This document shows, piece after piece, positions 54,775-64,000 of a stretch of 64,000 nucleotides of DNA. Position numbers and translations under genes: made by a program. The DNA is from Ligilactobacillus ceti DSM 22408 (GTDB taxonomy: Bacteria > Bacillota > Bacilli > Lactobacillales > Lactobacillaceae), in the NCBI RefSeq assembly GCF_000423245.1, contig NZ_KE383993.1, positions 62,001 through 126,000 of the forward strand, written 5' to 3'. A model generated the notes under the pieces. That model was not told the DNA's origin, ran no database searches, and was given only the letters and a program-made list of their open reading frames with translations. Numbering within the stretch: the first letter of the stretch is position 1; every line of letters starts with the position of its first letter.

Positions 54775-57189
54775 ATGGGATACAATCATCAAGAAATAGA
54801 ACAAAAATGGCAAAAATATTGGGATGTTAACGAAACATTCAAAACAACAGAAGATCCAAATAAAGATAACTTTTATGCATTAGATATGTTCCCTTATCCA
54901 TCTGGTCAAGGTCTTCACGTGGGACACCCAGAAGGTTATACAGCAACAGATATCTTATCCCGGATGAAACGTGCTCAAGGTTATAACGTGCTTCACCCAA
55001 TGGGTTGGGATGCATTTGGTTTACCTGCTGAACAATATGCTTTAAACACAGGTAATACACCACATGAGTTTACTAAGAAAAATATTGATAATTTCCGTCG
55101 TCAAATCAAGGCTTTAGGTCTTTCATATGATTGGAAACGTGAAATTAATACAACAGATCCTGATTATTACAAATGGACACAATGGATTTTTGAACAACTT
55201 TATAAAAAAGGTTTAGCTTATGAAGCTGAAATTCCGGTTAACTGGTGTCAAGAATTAGGAACAGTTGTGGCTAACGAAGAAGTAATCGATGGTAAAACAG
55301 AACGTGGTGGTTTCCCAGTTGTGAGAAAACCAATGCGTCAATGGGTTTTAAAAATTACAGCTTATGCTGATCGTTTAATCGATGATTTAGATGATTTAGA
55401 CTGGCCAGAAGCTATTAAAGAACAACAAAGAAATTGGATTGGTCGTTCTGTTGGTGCGAAAGTTAACTTTACTGTTGCTAACGAAGATCAAGATCAAATC
55501 GAAGTCTTTACAACACGTCCAGATACAATTTTTGGGGCATCATGTATTGTTTTAGCGCCAGAACATGAATTAGTTGCTAAATTAACAACAGCTGATCACA
55601 AAGACGTTGTGGAAAAATATGTGGATGAAGTTTCTCATAAATCTGATTTAGAAAGAACAGATTTAGCTAAGAATAAAACAGGTGTCTTCACTGGTAGTTA
55701 TGTTATCAATCCTGTTAATGGTGAAGAAGTAGCTATTTGGGTAGCTGATTATGTACTTGCAAGTTATGGAACAGGTGCTATTATGGTTGTTCCAGCACAT
55801 GATGAACGTGATTATGAATTCGCTAAGAAATTTGCTTTACCAATCGTCCCAGTTATTGCAGGTGGCGATATTGAAAAAGAAGCATACACAGGTGATGGCG
55901 AACATATTAACTCTGATTTCTTAAATGGTTTAGGTAAAGAAGAAGCAATTGAAAAAATGATCACTTGGTTACAAGAAAATCATGTTGGTGATAAGAAAGT
56001 TAATTATCGTTTACGTGATTGGTTGTTCTCTCGTCAACGTTATTGGGGTGAACCAATTCCTGTTATTCATTGGGAAGATGGTGAAACAACACTCGTTCCT
56101 GAAGAAGAATTACCATTACGCTTACCAGTTACAAATAATATTGCACCATCCGGAACAGGTGAAAGCCCATTAGCTAACTTAACTGATTGGGTAAATGTTG
56201 TGGATGAAAATGGCCGTAAAGGTAAACGTGAAACAAATACAATGCCACAATGGGCAGGTAGTTCATGGTACTTTATCCGTTATATTGATCCAGAAAATTC
56301 AGCAATGTTTGCTGATCCAGAAAAATTAAAACAATGGTTACCAGTTGATATCTATGTTGGTGGGGCTGAACATGCGGTCTTGCACTTGTTGTATGCTCGT
56401 TTCTGGCATAAATTCTTATACGATTTAGGCGTAGTTCCAACTAAAGAACCTTTCCAAAAATTAGTTAACCAAGGTATGATTCTTGGGGATAATCATGAAA
56501 AAATGTCTAAATCTAAAGGTAATGTTGTTAACCCAGATGATATTGTTGAAAAATTTGGTGCTGATACATTAAGAATGTATGAAATGTTTATGGGTCCATT
56601 GGATGCTTCAATCGCTTGGAGTGAAGATGGCTTGAATGGTGCTAATAAATTTATCCATCGGATTTGGAACTTAATGATTGATGATGAAGGTAAATTACGT
56701 GATCGAGTAACAACAATTAATGACGGTAAATTAGATAAGGTTTACCATCAAACAGTTAAAAAAGTTACTGAAGATTATGAAAAATTACACTTCAATACAG
56801 GTATTTCTCAATTAATGGTCTTTGTGAACGCTGCACATAAAGCAGATGCTTTACCAGTAGAATATATGGCAGGCTTCGTTCAATTAATTGCCCCAATTAT
56901 GCCACACATGGCAGAAGAATTATGGCAAAAACTTGGTCATACAGAAAGCATTGCTTATGCAAAATGGCCAACATTTGATGAAAGTAAGTTAGTTGAAGAT
57001 AACGTAGAAATCGTTGTCCAAGTTAACGGTAAGATTCGTCAACGTTTAACAGTTGCAAAAGATATCACAAAAGAAGATTTAGAAAAAGCAGCTTTAGCAG
57101 ACACTAAAATTCAAGAAGAAATTGCTGGTAAAACAATCCGTAAAGTGATTGCAATTCCAGGAAAAATTGTTAATATCGTTGCAAACTAA
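54775..57189 (+). CDS. leuS: leucyl-tRNA synthetase
   Basis: 804 residues. The HIGH region is [19 protein letters not shown], the editing domain has [19 protein letters not shown], and the KMSKS loop is [10 protein letters not shown]. The size is typical for the bacterial enzyme. SD AAAGGAAG before ATG 54775. Transcription is controlled by the T-box leader. Confidence 0.97.
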   Translation: MGYNHQEIEQKWQKYWDVNETFKTTEDPNKDNFYALDMFPYPSGQGLHVGHPEGYTATDILSRMKRAQGYNVLHPMGWDAFGLPAEQYALNTGNTPHEFTKKNIDNFRRQIKALGLSYDWKREINTTDPDYYKWTQWIFEQLYKKGLAYEAEIPVNWCQELGTVVANEEVIDGKTERGGFPVVRKPMRQWVLKITAYADRLIDDLDDLDWPEAIKEQQRNWIGRSVGAKVNFTVANEDQDQIEVFTTRPDTIFGASCIVLAPEHELVAKLTTADHKDVVEKYVDEVSHKSDLERTDLAKNKTGVFTGSYVINPVNGEEVAIWVADYVLASYGTGAIMVVPAHDERDYEFAKKFALPIVPVIAGGDIEKEAYTGDGEHINSDFLNGLGKEEAIEKMITWLQENHVGDKKVNYRLRDWLFSRQRYWGEPIPVIHWEDGETTLVPEEELPLRLPVTNNIAPSGTGESPLANLTDWVNVVDENGRKGKRETNTMPQWAGSSWYFIRYIDPENSAMFADPEKLKQWLPVDIYVGGAEHAVLHLLYARFWHKFLYDLGVVPTKEPFQKLVNQGMILGDNHEKMSKSKGNVVNPDDIVEKFGADTLRMYEMFMGPLDASIAWSEDGLNGANKFIHRIWNLMIDDEGKLRDRVTTINDGKLDKVYHQTVKKVTEDYEKLHFNTGISQLMVFVNAAHKADALPVEYMAGFVQLIAPIMPHMAEELWQKLGHTESIAYAKWPTFDESKLVEDNVEIVVQVNGKIRQRLTVAKDITKEDLEKAALADTKIQEEIAGKTIRKVIAIPGKIVNIVAN

Positions 57190-57199
57190 AATAGATGTG

Positions 57200-57230
57200 A
57201 AAGATATGGCCTTTTTGGCCATATCTTTTT
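57200..57230 (+). terminator. terminator after leuS
   Basis: A 12-bp stem AAAGATATGGCC/GGCCATATCTTT (57200-57211 with 57217-57228) with T tail. Confidence 0.92.
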
Positions 57231-57322
57231 CTTTTTGTTGCTTTCAGAAGGAAAAATTATTACAATAAAAACTATTAAAAACTTGCGTAACAACAAAGGA
57301 AAAAGGTAGGTAGTGAGTTCAA

Positions 57323-58669
57323 ATGCAAAAAGGGTTATCAAGAGAGTTAACGAATCGTCATGTGCAAATGATTGCTATTGGTGGTGCGATTGGAACAGGG
57401 CTCTTTTTAGGATCAGGGATGGCTATCCAAAAATCTGGTCCAGCAATTATTTTAGCTTATTTATTAGCAGGGATTTTTTGTTTTTTTATGATGCGTGCTA
57501 TCGGAGAGTTAATTTTATCTGATTTAAATAAAAGTTCATTTATCGAATTTGTTAGTGAATATTTAGGTGAAAAATGGGAATTTCTCGTAGGGTGGACGTA
57601 TTGGCTATGCTGGGAAAGTTTAGCGATGGCTGATTTAACAGCGAGTGGGATTTATATTAAGTATTGGTTTCCACAAATTCCCCAATGGTTAACGGCTTTA
57701 GTGATTATTATTGTCTTATTATTATTTAATTTATTAAGTGTTGGAGCCTTTGGTGAATTGGAAACATGGTTTTCTAGTATCAAAATTTTAGCAATTGTAG
57801 CTTTAATTGTTACGGGGATTATTTTGTTATTAACTTCCGCTAAAATTGGTGGTGAAGTTGTTAGCTTGCATAACTTGGTGAAAAACGGTGGCTTTTTCCC
57901 TAAAGGGATGAAAGGTTTTGTTTTAGCGATGCCTATGGTTTTATTTGCTTTTACCGGTATTGAAATGGTGGGATTAACATCAGGTGAAACAGCTAATCCG
58001 AAAAAGGATTTACCCAAAGCGATTAATACTTTACCGTTACGAATCGGTTTATTTTATATTGGATCAATGTTTGTTTTGATGTGTATTCATCCTTGGAATG
58101 AAATAGCTGTGTCGACTAGTCCGTTTGTACAAGTCTTTAGTTCTTTAGGAATTAAAATTGCTGCTGGTGTAATCAATTTTGTAGTATTAACAGCTGCTTT
58201 ATCAGCTTGCAACAGCGCTATTTTCAGTACAAGTCGGACTTTGTTTGTTTTATCACGGAACAAACATGCAGCAAAACGCTTTGGTGAAGTTAATAATCGT
58301 AGTATTCCAGTTGCGTCATTAGTTTTTTCATCATTAATTTTATTTGTGATTGTTATTTTAAATTATGTTTTACCACATCAAATTTTTGAAATTATTTCCG
58401 GAGTATCCACAGTTAGCTTTATTTTAGTGTGGATTATTCTGGTAGTTTGTCATTTGAAATATAAACAAGCTCATCCGAAAGTAAATGTTGGATTTCCGAT
58501 GCCTTTTTATCCAGTGGCTAATATATTAACGATTATTTTCTTTAGTGGAGTCTTGTTATTATTATTACTTGATTTTAGTACTAGTTTAGCGTTGCTTTTT
58601 ACAGCTTTGTGGTTAGGCGTGTTATTATTGATATATCATGGACTTGCGAAAAAACAAGGTGAGGTGTAG
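57323..58669 (+). CDS. amino acid permease (APC superfamily, AAT-type)
   Basis: 448 residues with about 12 membrane segments. The N-terminus LTNRHVQMIAIGGAIGTGLF is the APC substrate-binding start, and FAFTGIEMVGLTSGETANPK is the TM6 region typical of the AAT family. Members carry amino acids in symport with protons; the related D-serine/D-alanine/glycine and proline-type transporters cannot be told apart here. SD AGGTAGTGAG. The next gene starts one base after its stop. Confidence 0.87.
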   Translation: MQKGLSRELTNRHVQMIAIGGAIGTGLFLGSGMAIQKSGPAIILAYLLAGIFCFFMMRAIGELILSDLNKSSFIEFVSEYLGEKWEFLVGWTYWLCWESLAMADLTASGIYIKYWFPQIPQWLTALVIIIVLLLFNLLSVGAFGELETWFSSIKILAIVALIVTGIILLLTSAKIGGEVVSLHNLVKNGGFFPKGMKGFVLAMPMVLFAFTGIEMVGLTSGETANPKKDLPKAINTLPLRIGLFYIGSMFVLMCIHPWNEIAVSTSPFVQVFSSLGIKIAAGVINFVVLTAALSACNSAIFSTSRTLFVLSRNKHAAKRFGEVNNRSIPVASLVFSSLILFVIVILNYVLPHQIFEIISGVSTVSFILVWIILVVCHLKYKQAHPKVNVGFPMPFYPVANILTIIFFSGVLLLLLLDFSTSLALLFTALWLGVLLLIYHGLAKKQGEV

Positions 58670-58670
58670 G

Positions 58671-59390
58671 ATGCGACTCGATAAATATTTAGCTGATTTA
58701 AAAATTGGAACTCGTTCGGAAATCAAAAAAATGATTAAACAAAAAAGAATTACTGTTAATCAAGAAATTGTGAAGAATGGTAAACTGCAAATCGATGAAA
58801 CAACTGCACAAGTTGTTGTTGATGGTGAAATGATGCAATATCAAACAATGTATTATTATATTTTAAACAAACCACAAGGTGTTTTATCAGCGACAAATGA
58901 TGCGGTGCAAAAGACAGTTCTTGATTTGTTCAGTCCGGCTGATTATCGTGATGATTTATTTCCTGTTGGTCGCTTAGATAAGGATACAACGGGCTTGTTA
59001 TTAATTTCCAATGATGGAGAGTTAGCTCATCAGTTGTTATCACCGAAAAAGCATGTTGCTAAAACATATCGTGCTGAAATTGCTGGTTTTGTAACTGAAG
59101 CTGAAGTTGATAAATTTGCGGCAGGAATGACTTTAAAAGATGGATCCGAATTAAAACCTGCCCAGTTAGTTATTTTAAAGCATGATCAAGCTGGCAATAA
59201 ATCCCAAATTGAAGTTACTATTCATGAGGGAAAATATCATCAAATTAAAAGAATGTTTGGTGCAGTGGGGATGAAAGTTGAAACTTTACAGCGGCTTACA
59301 ATGGGAAGTTTACGTTTGCCAAAAGATTTAGCTTTAGGAAAATATCGTCCATTAACTAGTGCAGAATTACAAGAGTTACAAAAAAATTAA
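58671..59390 (+). CDS. rsuA: 16S rRNA pseudouridine synthase, RsuA family
   Basis: 239 residues. The N-terminal S4 domain (MRLDKYLADLKIGTRSEIKK) precedes the catalytic domain, with the Asp in PVGRLDKDTTGLLL and KTYRAEIAGFV. Members modify U516 of 16S rRNA. ATG 58671 follows GAGGTG inside the end of the permease gene; the earlier in-frame start at 58638 has no SD. Confidence 0.88.
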   Translation: MRLDKYLADLKIGTRSEIKKMIKQKRITVNQEIVKNGKLQIDETTAQVVVDGEMMQYQTMYYYILNKPQGVLSATNDAVQKTVLDLFSPADYRDDLFPVGRLDKDTTGLLLISNDGELAHQLLSPKKHVAKTYRAEIAGFVTEAEVDKFAAGMTLKDGSELKPAQLVILKHDQAGNKSQIEVTIHEGKYHQIKRMFGAVGMKVETLQRLTMGSLRLPKDLALGKYRPLTSAELQELQKN

Positions 59391-59392
59391 TA

Positions 59393-59430
59393 AAATCCGG
59401 CCGTCTCTTACTGAGATGACCGGATTTTTA
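59393..59430. terminator. bidirectional terminator between rsuA and nnrD
   Basis: An AAATCCGG/CCGGATTT stem extended by GTCTC/GAGAT with one mismatch, flanked by A/T runs, between convergent genes. Confidence 0.9.
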
Positions 59431-59431
59431 A

Positions 59432-60271
59432 TTATGAACTAAATTTTTGCATTATATTTGGTAAATGGTTGCTAATCTCACTTGGTAAAACAACATAATT
59501 ATGTTGTGAGAGTTGTTGAGGAATATAACTATGCAAGAAAACGGCAGCGGCTAAGACTTCTTTAGGGTTCGGTTCTTTGAATTGAGCTAAGAACGCTGCG
59601 ATAATTCCTGTTAAAGTATCTCCAGTACCACCAGTAGCCATATATGGACCACCAATATTGATCGTGGCAGTATGTCCATCTAAATAGTAAATTGTCGTTG
59701 TGGCACCTTTTAAAACCACGGTAGCTGAGAGCTTTTGTTGTGCTTTTTGATTATTTATAATGGATTGTTGATTTAAAGATAAATTAGTTATTCTTTCCCA
59801 TTCTTTGAGATGGGGTGTTAGGATGATTTTTTGAGTGGCGCATGTTTGTAAACAAGATGGTGCTTGCGCTACAAATGTTAAAGCTGAACCATCAATCACT
59901 AAAGTAGCTTGGGAGTTGATTTGTTGACACGTTATTTTGAAAATATTGAATGCTTCAGCTGATAACCCAAGACCAGGACCAATTACTACGACATCAGCTT
60001 GTGAGAGTTGTTGTTTTAAAGCTGAAAAATCTAAATAGTTAATAAACATGGCTTCTGGGAGGGTAGTGTTTAGTGCTGTGCGATTGATTAAATCAGTGGC
60101 ACAAGTGACTAATCCAGCTCCCGCCCGAACTGCAGCCTTAGTAGCTAAGAGGATGGCACCTCCATATTGTAAAGATCCACCAATTAATAAGACGCGTCCG
60201 AAAGTTCCTTTATGTGAATTAGTAGGTCGCTTTTTAATTACATTTGTTAAACATTGGGTTGTTAAAATCAT
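59432..60271 (-). CDS. nnrD: ADP-dependent NAD(P)H-hydrate dehydratase
   Basis: 279 residues of the YjeF C-terminal/ribokinase-like family. HKGTFGRVLLIGGSLQYGGA starts the core, VVIGPGLGLS follows, and YMATGGTGDTLTGIIAAFL is the nucleotide/catalytic motif. It repairs hydrated NAD(P)H. The epimerase half (NnrE) is not fused here. GTG 60280 sits in the AGGTGA site, so ATG 60271 is used. It is 16 bases after nhaC on the same strand, so the two are likely cotranscribed. Confidence 0.92.
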   Translation of the reverse strand: MILTTQCLTNVIKKRPTNSHKGTFGRVLLIGGSLQYGGAILLATKAAVRAGAGLVTCATDLINRTALNTTLPEAMFINYLDFSALKQQLSQADVVVIGPGLGLSAEAFNIFKITCQQINSQATLVIDGSALTFVAQAPSCLQTCATQKIILTPHLKEWERITNLSLNQQSIINNQKAQQKLSATVVLKGATTTIYYLDGHTATINIGGPYMATGGTGDTLTGIIAAFLAQFKEPNPKEVLAAAVFLHSYIPQQLSQHNYVVLPSEISNHLPNIMQKFSS

Positions 60272-60287
60272 CAAAATCACCTTTTTC

Positions 60288-61694
60288 TTATGATTCTTCG
60301 TAAGTAAGTGGGTCTTGGCTTTGACTTTGTGGTGTGTTTGTTTGGAAATTCCAAGGATCTTTGTTCAATTTGCGATCCGCATAGGGAATAAAAATGGCTA
60401 AAACACCAAAAATTGCTAATAAATAAATGTACCAAGTATATGGTAACACATGAAAGGGAGAGACTTGACCTTTAGCGAATCCAGTTAAAATTAACATTTG
60501 AGCACCATAAGGAATTAACCCTTGAAAGATACAAGAAAAAATATCGAGTAAGGCAGCACTTTTACGCGGATCAACGTGATATTCTTGGCAAATTTCTTTA
60601 GACACTTCACCGTCAATAATAATAGCAACTGTGTTATTGGCGACTGCAATATCTGTTAATGAAGCGAGTAAACCAATACCTAGTTGGGCTGATTTTTTCC
60701 CACGAATAATTTTTTGAATTTGATTTAATAAGAAATTAATCCCGCCAGCATGTTTAACCATTTCGGCTAAACCACCAGTTAATAAGGATAATAAGAAAAT
60801 ATCGGTCATGCCTTTAAAACCGTCATAAGATGCTGTCATCATTGACATAAATGTTAAATCACCATAAAAAATTCCAATCAAACCAGCTAAGACTGTTCCA
60901 CCTAAAAGGACAGCGAAAACATTTAAGCCTGCAATGGCTGTAATTAAAACAAATAAATAAGGTAAGACTTTGATGATTTGGAAATTATGGGTTTGAAGAG
61001 GGATAACGGATTCTGGTTTTCCAAAAAACAATAATAAAATAATAGTTAACAGAGCTGGAATAAGTGTAATCCAAAAGTTAATCCGAAATTTATCTTTCAT
61101 AGCGACACCTTGTGTTCTAGTTGCGGCAATTGTTGTATCGGAAATAATAGAAAGGTTGTCACCAAACATAGCCCCACATAAAACGCACCCCATCACTAAA
61201 GCGAGATTACTGCCAGACATTTGTGCAGCTGGGATAGCGATGGGACCGACCGCTACAATACTCCCAACAGAACTACCAGTCGCTAAGGAAATAAAAGCTG
61301 TAATGATAAAAATTCCGACTGCAATATATTTAGCTGGAATAAAGGTAAGGCCAAGATTAACAGTAGCATCAATTCCTCCCATTGCTTTGGAAACAGAAGA
61401 AAAGCCGCCAGCCATTAAATAAATAATACACATCATAATAATATTAGAATCACCACACCCTTTAATAAAGGTTGCGATTTTTTCGTTAAAAGAACCACGT
61501 AAAATAATAAATGCAGTTACAATTCCGATAACGGATGCTAAAGGTGCTGGAAATTGATAAAAGGCCATTTTGACACCTTTTAAATCTAAAATAATTCCAC
61601 TTCCTAAATAAACGCCAATAAAAACTAAAAAAGGAATTAAGGCTACAGCACTAGCTTGTTTATTTGTGTGTGGGGGGTGAGTTGTTTTGTTCAT
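60288..61694 (-). CDS. nhaC: Na+/H+ antiporter, NhaC family
   Basis: 468 residues with about 11-12 membrane segments. TGSSVGSIVAVGPIAIPAAQ and GAMFGDNLSIISDTTIAATR are strongly conserved in NhaC, including acidic residues in the membrane. It probably exports Na+ in exchange for protons; some relatives exchange organic acids such as malate and lactate. SD AAGGAGG upstream of ATG 61694. First gene of the nhaC-nnrD unit. Confidence 0.9.
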   Translation of the reverse strand: MNKTTHPPHTNKQASAVALIPFLVFIGVYLGSGIILDLKGVKMAFYQFPAPLASVIGIVTAFIILRGSFNEKIATFIKGCGDSNIIMMCIIYLMAGGFSSVSKAMGGIDATVNLGLTFIPAKYIAVGIFIITAFISLATGSSVGSIVAVGPIAIPAAQMSGSNLALVMGCVLCGAMFGDNLSIISDTTIAATRTQGVAMKDKFRINFWITLIPALLTIILLLFFGKPESVIPLQTHNFQIIKVLPYLFVLITAIAGLNVFAVLLGGTVLAGLIGIFYGDLTFMSMMTASYDGFKGMTDIFLLSLLTGGLAEMVKHAGGINFLLNQIQKIIRGKKSAQLGIGLLASLTDIAVANNTVAIIIDGEVSKEICQEYHVDPRKSAALLDIFSCIFQGLIPYGAQMLILTGFAKGQVSPFHVLPYTWYIYLLAIFGVLAIFIPYADRKLNKDPWNFQTNTPQSQSQDPLTYEES

Positions 61695-61903
61695 GGACAG
61701 ACCTCCTTAAAATTAAAAATAAATTATAAACTGATTAAATGAATTATAACAAAAAAGTTTTCCGGGTTAAAATAATTCCCGAAAAAAATTTAAGTTTTTA
61801 TAAAATTAGTTTGATTTAAGTCGCTAACTATCGTGATGTTTACAATTGTGGTAAAATACATTATGTATTTTAATATGTAAATATCTGAGGAGGTATTTTT
61901 ATT
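61695..61903. other. divergent promoter region between nhaC and pepV
   Basis: A 209-base AT-rich region with ribosome-binding sites at both ends. TTTACA near 61838 with AT-rich -10 candidates may drive pepV. No clear inverted-repeat operator or riboswitch was seen. Confidence 0.4.
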
Positions 61904-63304
61904 ATGTCAATCGATTGGAAATTAGAAGTCGAAAAACGCAAGGAAGATTTACTTGCCGACTTATTCACAATGTTAAAAATTGAAAGTGTTCGTGATGAAA
62001 GCATCGCAACAGCAGAAGCACCTTTAGGACCAGGTCCAAAGATTGCTTTAGATAAATTCTTAGAAATCGCAGAACGTGATGGTTTTGAAACTTTAGAATT
62101 AGATGGTCTTGCAGGACATATCGAATTCGGTGAAGGTGATGAAACATTAGGTGTGTTAGCTCACGTTGACGTTATGCCAGCTGGTAAAGGTTGGGATACA
62201 GATCCATTTGAACCAGTGATTATTAACGATCGTATTTATGCTCGTGGATCATCTGATGATAAAGGTCCTGGGATTGCAGCTTACTATGGTTTGAAAATTA
62301 TCAAAGAATTAGGCTTACCAGTATCTAAAAAAGTTCGTTTCATCATCGGTACAGATGAAGAAAGTAGCTGGCGTGGTATGACTCACTATATGGAAAAAAT
62401 GCCTAAACCAGATTTCGCATTTTCTCCAGATGCATTTTTCCCAATTATTAATGGTGAAAAAGGGATTGCAAGTATTGAATTGAAATATGCTGGTACAAAC
62501 GGTGATGCAGCTAAATTAATTAGCTTTGAATCTGGTTTACGTACAAACATGGTACCTCGTGATGCTGAAGCAGTTGTTGAAGGTCTTGCATTAGCAGATG
62601 TTGAACCAGCTTTTGCAGAATTTGTAGCTGCTAACCCAATTACAGGTGAAATCGTTGAACGTGATGGTCAATTATTCTTAAGTGTGATTGGTAAAGCTGC
62701 CCATGCTCAAGAACCACGTCTTGGTGAAAATGCCGGAACATATTTAGCAACATTCTTAAACCAATTTAACTTTGGTGGAGCAGCAGCTAACTTTATTAAA
62801 GTTGCTTCTGAAAACTTACACGGTGATTCTCGTGCTAAAGGTTTAGGTTTAGAATTTACAGATGAAATCATGGGTGACTTAACAGTGAACCCTGGTATCT
62901 TCAAATTTGTTGCTGGTGAAGAAGGTTCTATTACATTGAACTTCCGTTATCCAAAAGGAATCGATGTACAAGAAATCTTAGCAGGTCTTGAAAAATTAGT
63001 TGCTCCAATGGATGTAACTCTTACACTTGATGGACATGCTCAAGAACCACACTATGTATCTCCAGAAGATCCAATTGTAAAAACATTATTAGGTGTTTAT
63101 AACAAACAAACTGGTTCAAATGAAACTGGTAAAGTTGTTGGTGGGGGAACATACGGTCGTTTATTAGAACGTGGTGTTGCTTTTGGTGCTTTATTCCCAG
63201 AAACAGAAAACACAATGCACCAAGCTAATGAATATATGCCATTATCTGATTTATTCCGTTCAGCAGCCATCTATGCTGAATCAATTTACGAATTGATCAA
63301 ATAA
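61904..63304 (+). CDS. pepV: dipeptidase PepV
   Basis: 466-residue M20 metallopeptidase. Zinc ligands are visible: LGVLAHVDVMPAGKGWDTDP (His and Asp), YARGSSDDKGPGIAAYYGL (Asp), and GTDEESSWRGMTHYM (Glu pair). NTMHQANEYMPLSD gives the last His. The lid domain is in the middle. It degrades dipeptides in the cytoplasm after oligopeptide uptake. SD GAGGAGG before ATG 61904. Confidence 0.95.
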   Translation: MSIDWKLEVEKRKEDLLADLFTMLKIESVRDESIATAEAPLGPGPKIALDKFLEIAERDGFETLELDGLAGHIEFGEGDETLGVLAHVDVMPAGKGWDTDPFEPVIINDRIYARGSSDDKGPGIAAYYGLKIIKELGLPVSKKVRFIIGTDEESSWRGMTHYMEKMPKPDFAFSPDAFFPIINGEKGIASIELKYAGTNGDAAKLISFESGLRTNMVPRDAEAVVEGLALADVEPAFAEFVAANPITGEIVERDGQLFLSVIGKAAHAQEPRLGENAGTYLATFLNQFNFGGAAANFIKVASENLHGDSRAKGLGLEFTDEIMGDLTVNPGIFKFVAGEEGSITLNFRYPKGIDVQEILAGLEKLVAPMDVTLTLDGHAQEPHYVSPEDPIVKTLLGVYNKQTGSNETGKVVGGGTYGRLLERGVAFGALFPETENTMHQANEYMPLSDLFRSAAIYAESIYELIK

Positions 63305-63335
63305 TTTAGGCTTTGCTTGAATTGAAAAATTAATT

Positions 63336-63372
63336 AAAACACGTTACTCTTTTTTGAGTAACGTGTTTTGTG
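63336..63372 (+). terminator. terminator after pepV
   Basis: A 14-bp perfect stem AAAACACGTTACTC/GAGTAACGTGTTTT (63336-63349 with 63356-63369) with a short T-rich tail. Confidence 0.85.
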
Positions 63373-63464
63373 TTTTTACTTTAAGAATATCGTTAAGTAA
63401 TTGCACCAAAATGAAATTAATTGTAAAATTAGAAGTGAATTAAGAATAGAAAAGATGTGGTTGG

Positions 63465-63755
63465 ATGTTTTTAACAACAGGAGAAATTAATGGAACATAT
63501 GCCATTCAAGGCATTGTTAATGCAACAGTCAAACGAGCTCTTTTGCCAGAAGAAGTCGATCAAGTTGATCAATATGATGACTTATATACAGCTGTGAAAA
63601 CAAAATTAATTGAACGAGCAGTTGCGAAAGATGGCGATGGTTTGATTATGGTGCGCTTTGTACCATCTATTGTCCAAACAGGACCAGCACCACGTTATAT
63701 GGTTTTGCATGGCTATGGAACAGTTGTTAGTTTGAAACCACGCCGGAAGCATTAA
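63465..63755 (+). CDS. YbjQ-like (DUF74, heavy-metal-binding-like) protein
   Basis: 96 residues. FLTTGEINGTYAIQGIVNATV at the start matches the beta-strand opening of YbjQ/DUF74 proteins, and VLHGYGTVVSLKPRR resembles the final strand with its GTAV-like end. The middle (LYTAVKTKLIERAVAKDGDG) differs somewhat. YbjQ proteins form pentamers of unknown role; metal binding is only predicted. The SD before ATG 63465 is weak. Confidence 0.6.
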   Translation: MFLTTGEINGTYAIQGIVNATVKRALLPEEVDQVDQYDDLYTAVKTKLIERAVAKDGDGLIMVRFVPSIVQTGPAPRYMVLHGYGTVVSLKPRRKH

Positions 63756-63770
63756 TTAGGCGCGCGAACT

Positions 63771-63799
63771 AAGACAATTTTTAGAATAAATGATATAAT
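63771..63799 (+). promoter_or_regulatory. promoter of the universal stress protein gene
   Basis: AAGACA (63771-63776), a 17-base spacer, TATAAT (63794-63799) with an extended TG two bases ahead. Confidence 0.6.
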
Positions 63800-63836
63800 T
63801 GATAGAAATTAAGGGGCTAATAAGGAGAGGGTTTAT

Positions 63837-64000
63837 ATGCAACAACAGTACAAAAATATTTTAGTACCAGTTGACGGATCTGATGGAGCTGAAAAAGCTT
63901 TAGTTAAAGGTGTCGAAATTGCTAAAAGAAATAAAGCACACTTAGATGTTGTCACAGTTATTGATTTAAAACAATTTTCTGTAAGTTTTGCCGGCATGAT
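63837..64000 (+). CDS. universal stress protein (UspA family), cut by the window edge
   Basis: 54 residues are visible: MQQQYKNILVPVDGSDGAEK begins the ATP-binding-like fold, and HLDVVTVIDLKQFSVSFAG continues it, both typical of UspA. ATG 63837 follows AAGGAGAGG. The rest lies beyond the window. Confidence 0.88.
   Translation, partial: MQQQYKNILVPVDGSDGAEKALVKGVEIAKRNKAHLDVVTVIDLKQFSVSFAGM

Overview
The window is AT-rich DNA from a low-GC Gram-positive bacterium of the order Lactobacillales, most likely family Lactobacillaceae. Pointers are an SMK-box (SAM-III) leader on metK, a class Ib nrdHIEF operon with paired NrdR boxes, the peptidases PepC and PepV, an acyl-ACP thioesterase, a DUF915-type hydrolase, a short SRP RNA next to dnaX, and frequent GTG/TTG starts behind strong AGGAGG sites. 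I do not assign a genus. There are no tRNA or rRNA genes, CRISPR arrays, transposases or prophage genes in the window.

1-18.9 kb is a surface polysaccharide (capsule/EPS) locus, entered after its start. It opens with a dehydratase, an aminotransferase and a phosphoglycosyl transferase (110-4033), a set that would make and load a 4-amino-4,6-dideoxy sugar as the first residue. Then come one GT2 and three GT4 glycosyltransferases, an EpsG/Wzy-like polymerase, a Wzx flippase, a TupA-like ATP-grasp protein and a hexapeptide acetyltransferase (4057-12545). UDP-uronate 4-epimerase, UDP-glucose dehydrogenase and, further on, GalU supply UDP-GlcA and UDP-GalA. A chain-length protein fused to a kinase-like domain that has lost its P-loop closes the operon at a strong terminator. 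A secreted amidase with near-identical cell-wall-binding repeats sits between it and galU.

18.9-29.4 kb holds pepC and rpiA with a small degenerate acetyltransferase on the minus strand, then the conserved plus-strand run dut-radA-yacL-gltX-cysS-mrnC-rlmB-yacP.

29.4-34.0 kb is the transcription/ribosomal block rpmG-secE-nusG-(DUF915 hydrolase)-rplK-rplA-rplJ-rplL. Two similar leader elements precede rplK and rplA, and an attenuated L10 leader precedes rplJ. rpmG and secE are short genes found by reading the sequence directly.

34.0-50.7 kb has a small orphan gene, mprF, the minus-strand nrdHIEF operon, an RsmC-like methyltransferase, tadA, the SRP RNA, and the dnaX-ybaB-recR-yaaL and tmk-holB-yabA-rsmI runs. 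A thioesterase, a methyltransferase and dps follow.

50.7-64.0 kb has metK under an SMK box, a secreted glucosaminidase with seven LysM modules, leuS under a T-box with a CTC specifier, an amino-acid permease with an RsuA-type pseudouridine synthase, minus-strand nhaC-nnrD, pepV, a YbjQ-like protein and the start of a universal stress protein cut by the window edge.

Most of the window is ordinary core genome. The places most worth a second look are the capsule locus (amino-sugar initiation plus uronic acids plus TupA, and the pseudo-kinase chain-length fusion), the twin rplK/rplA leaders, the terminator that contains the rplJ promoter, and a long unexplained hairpin before mprF.
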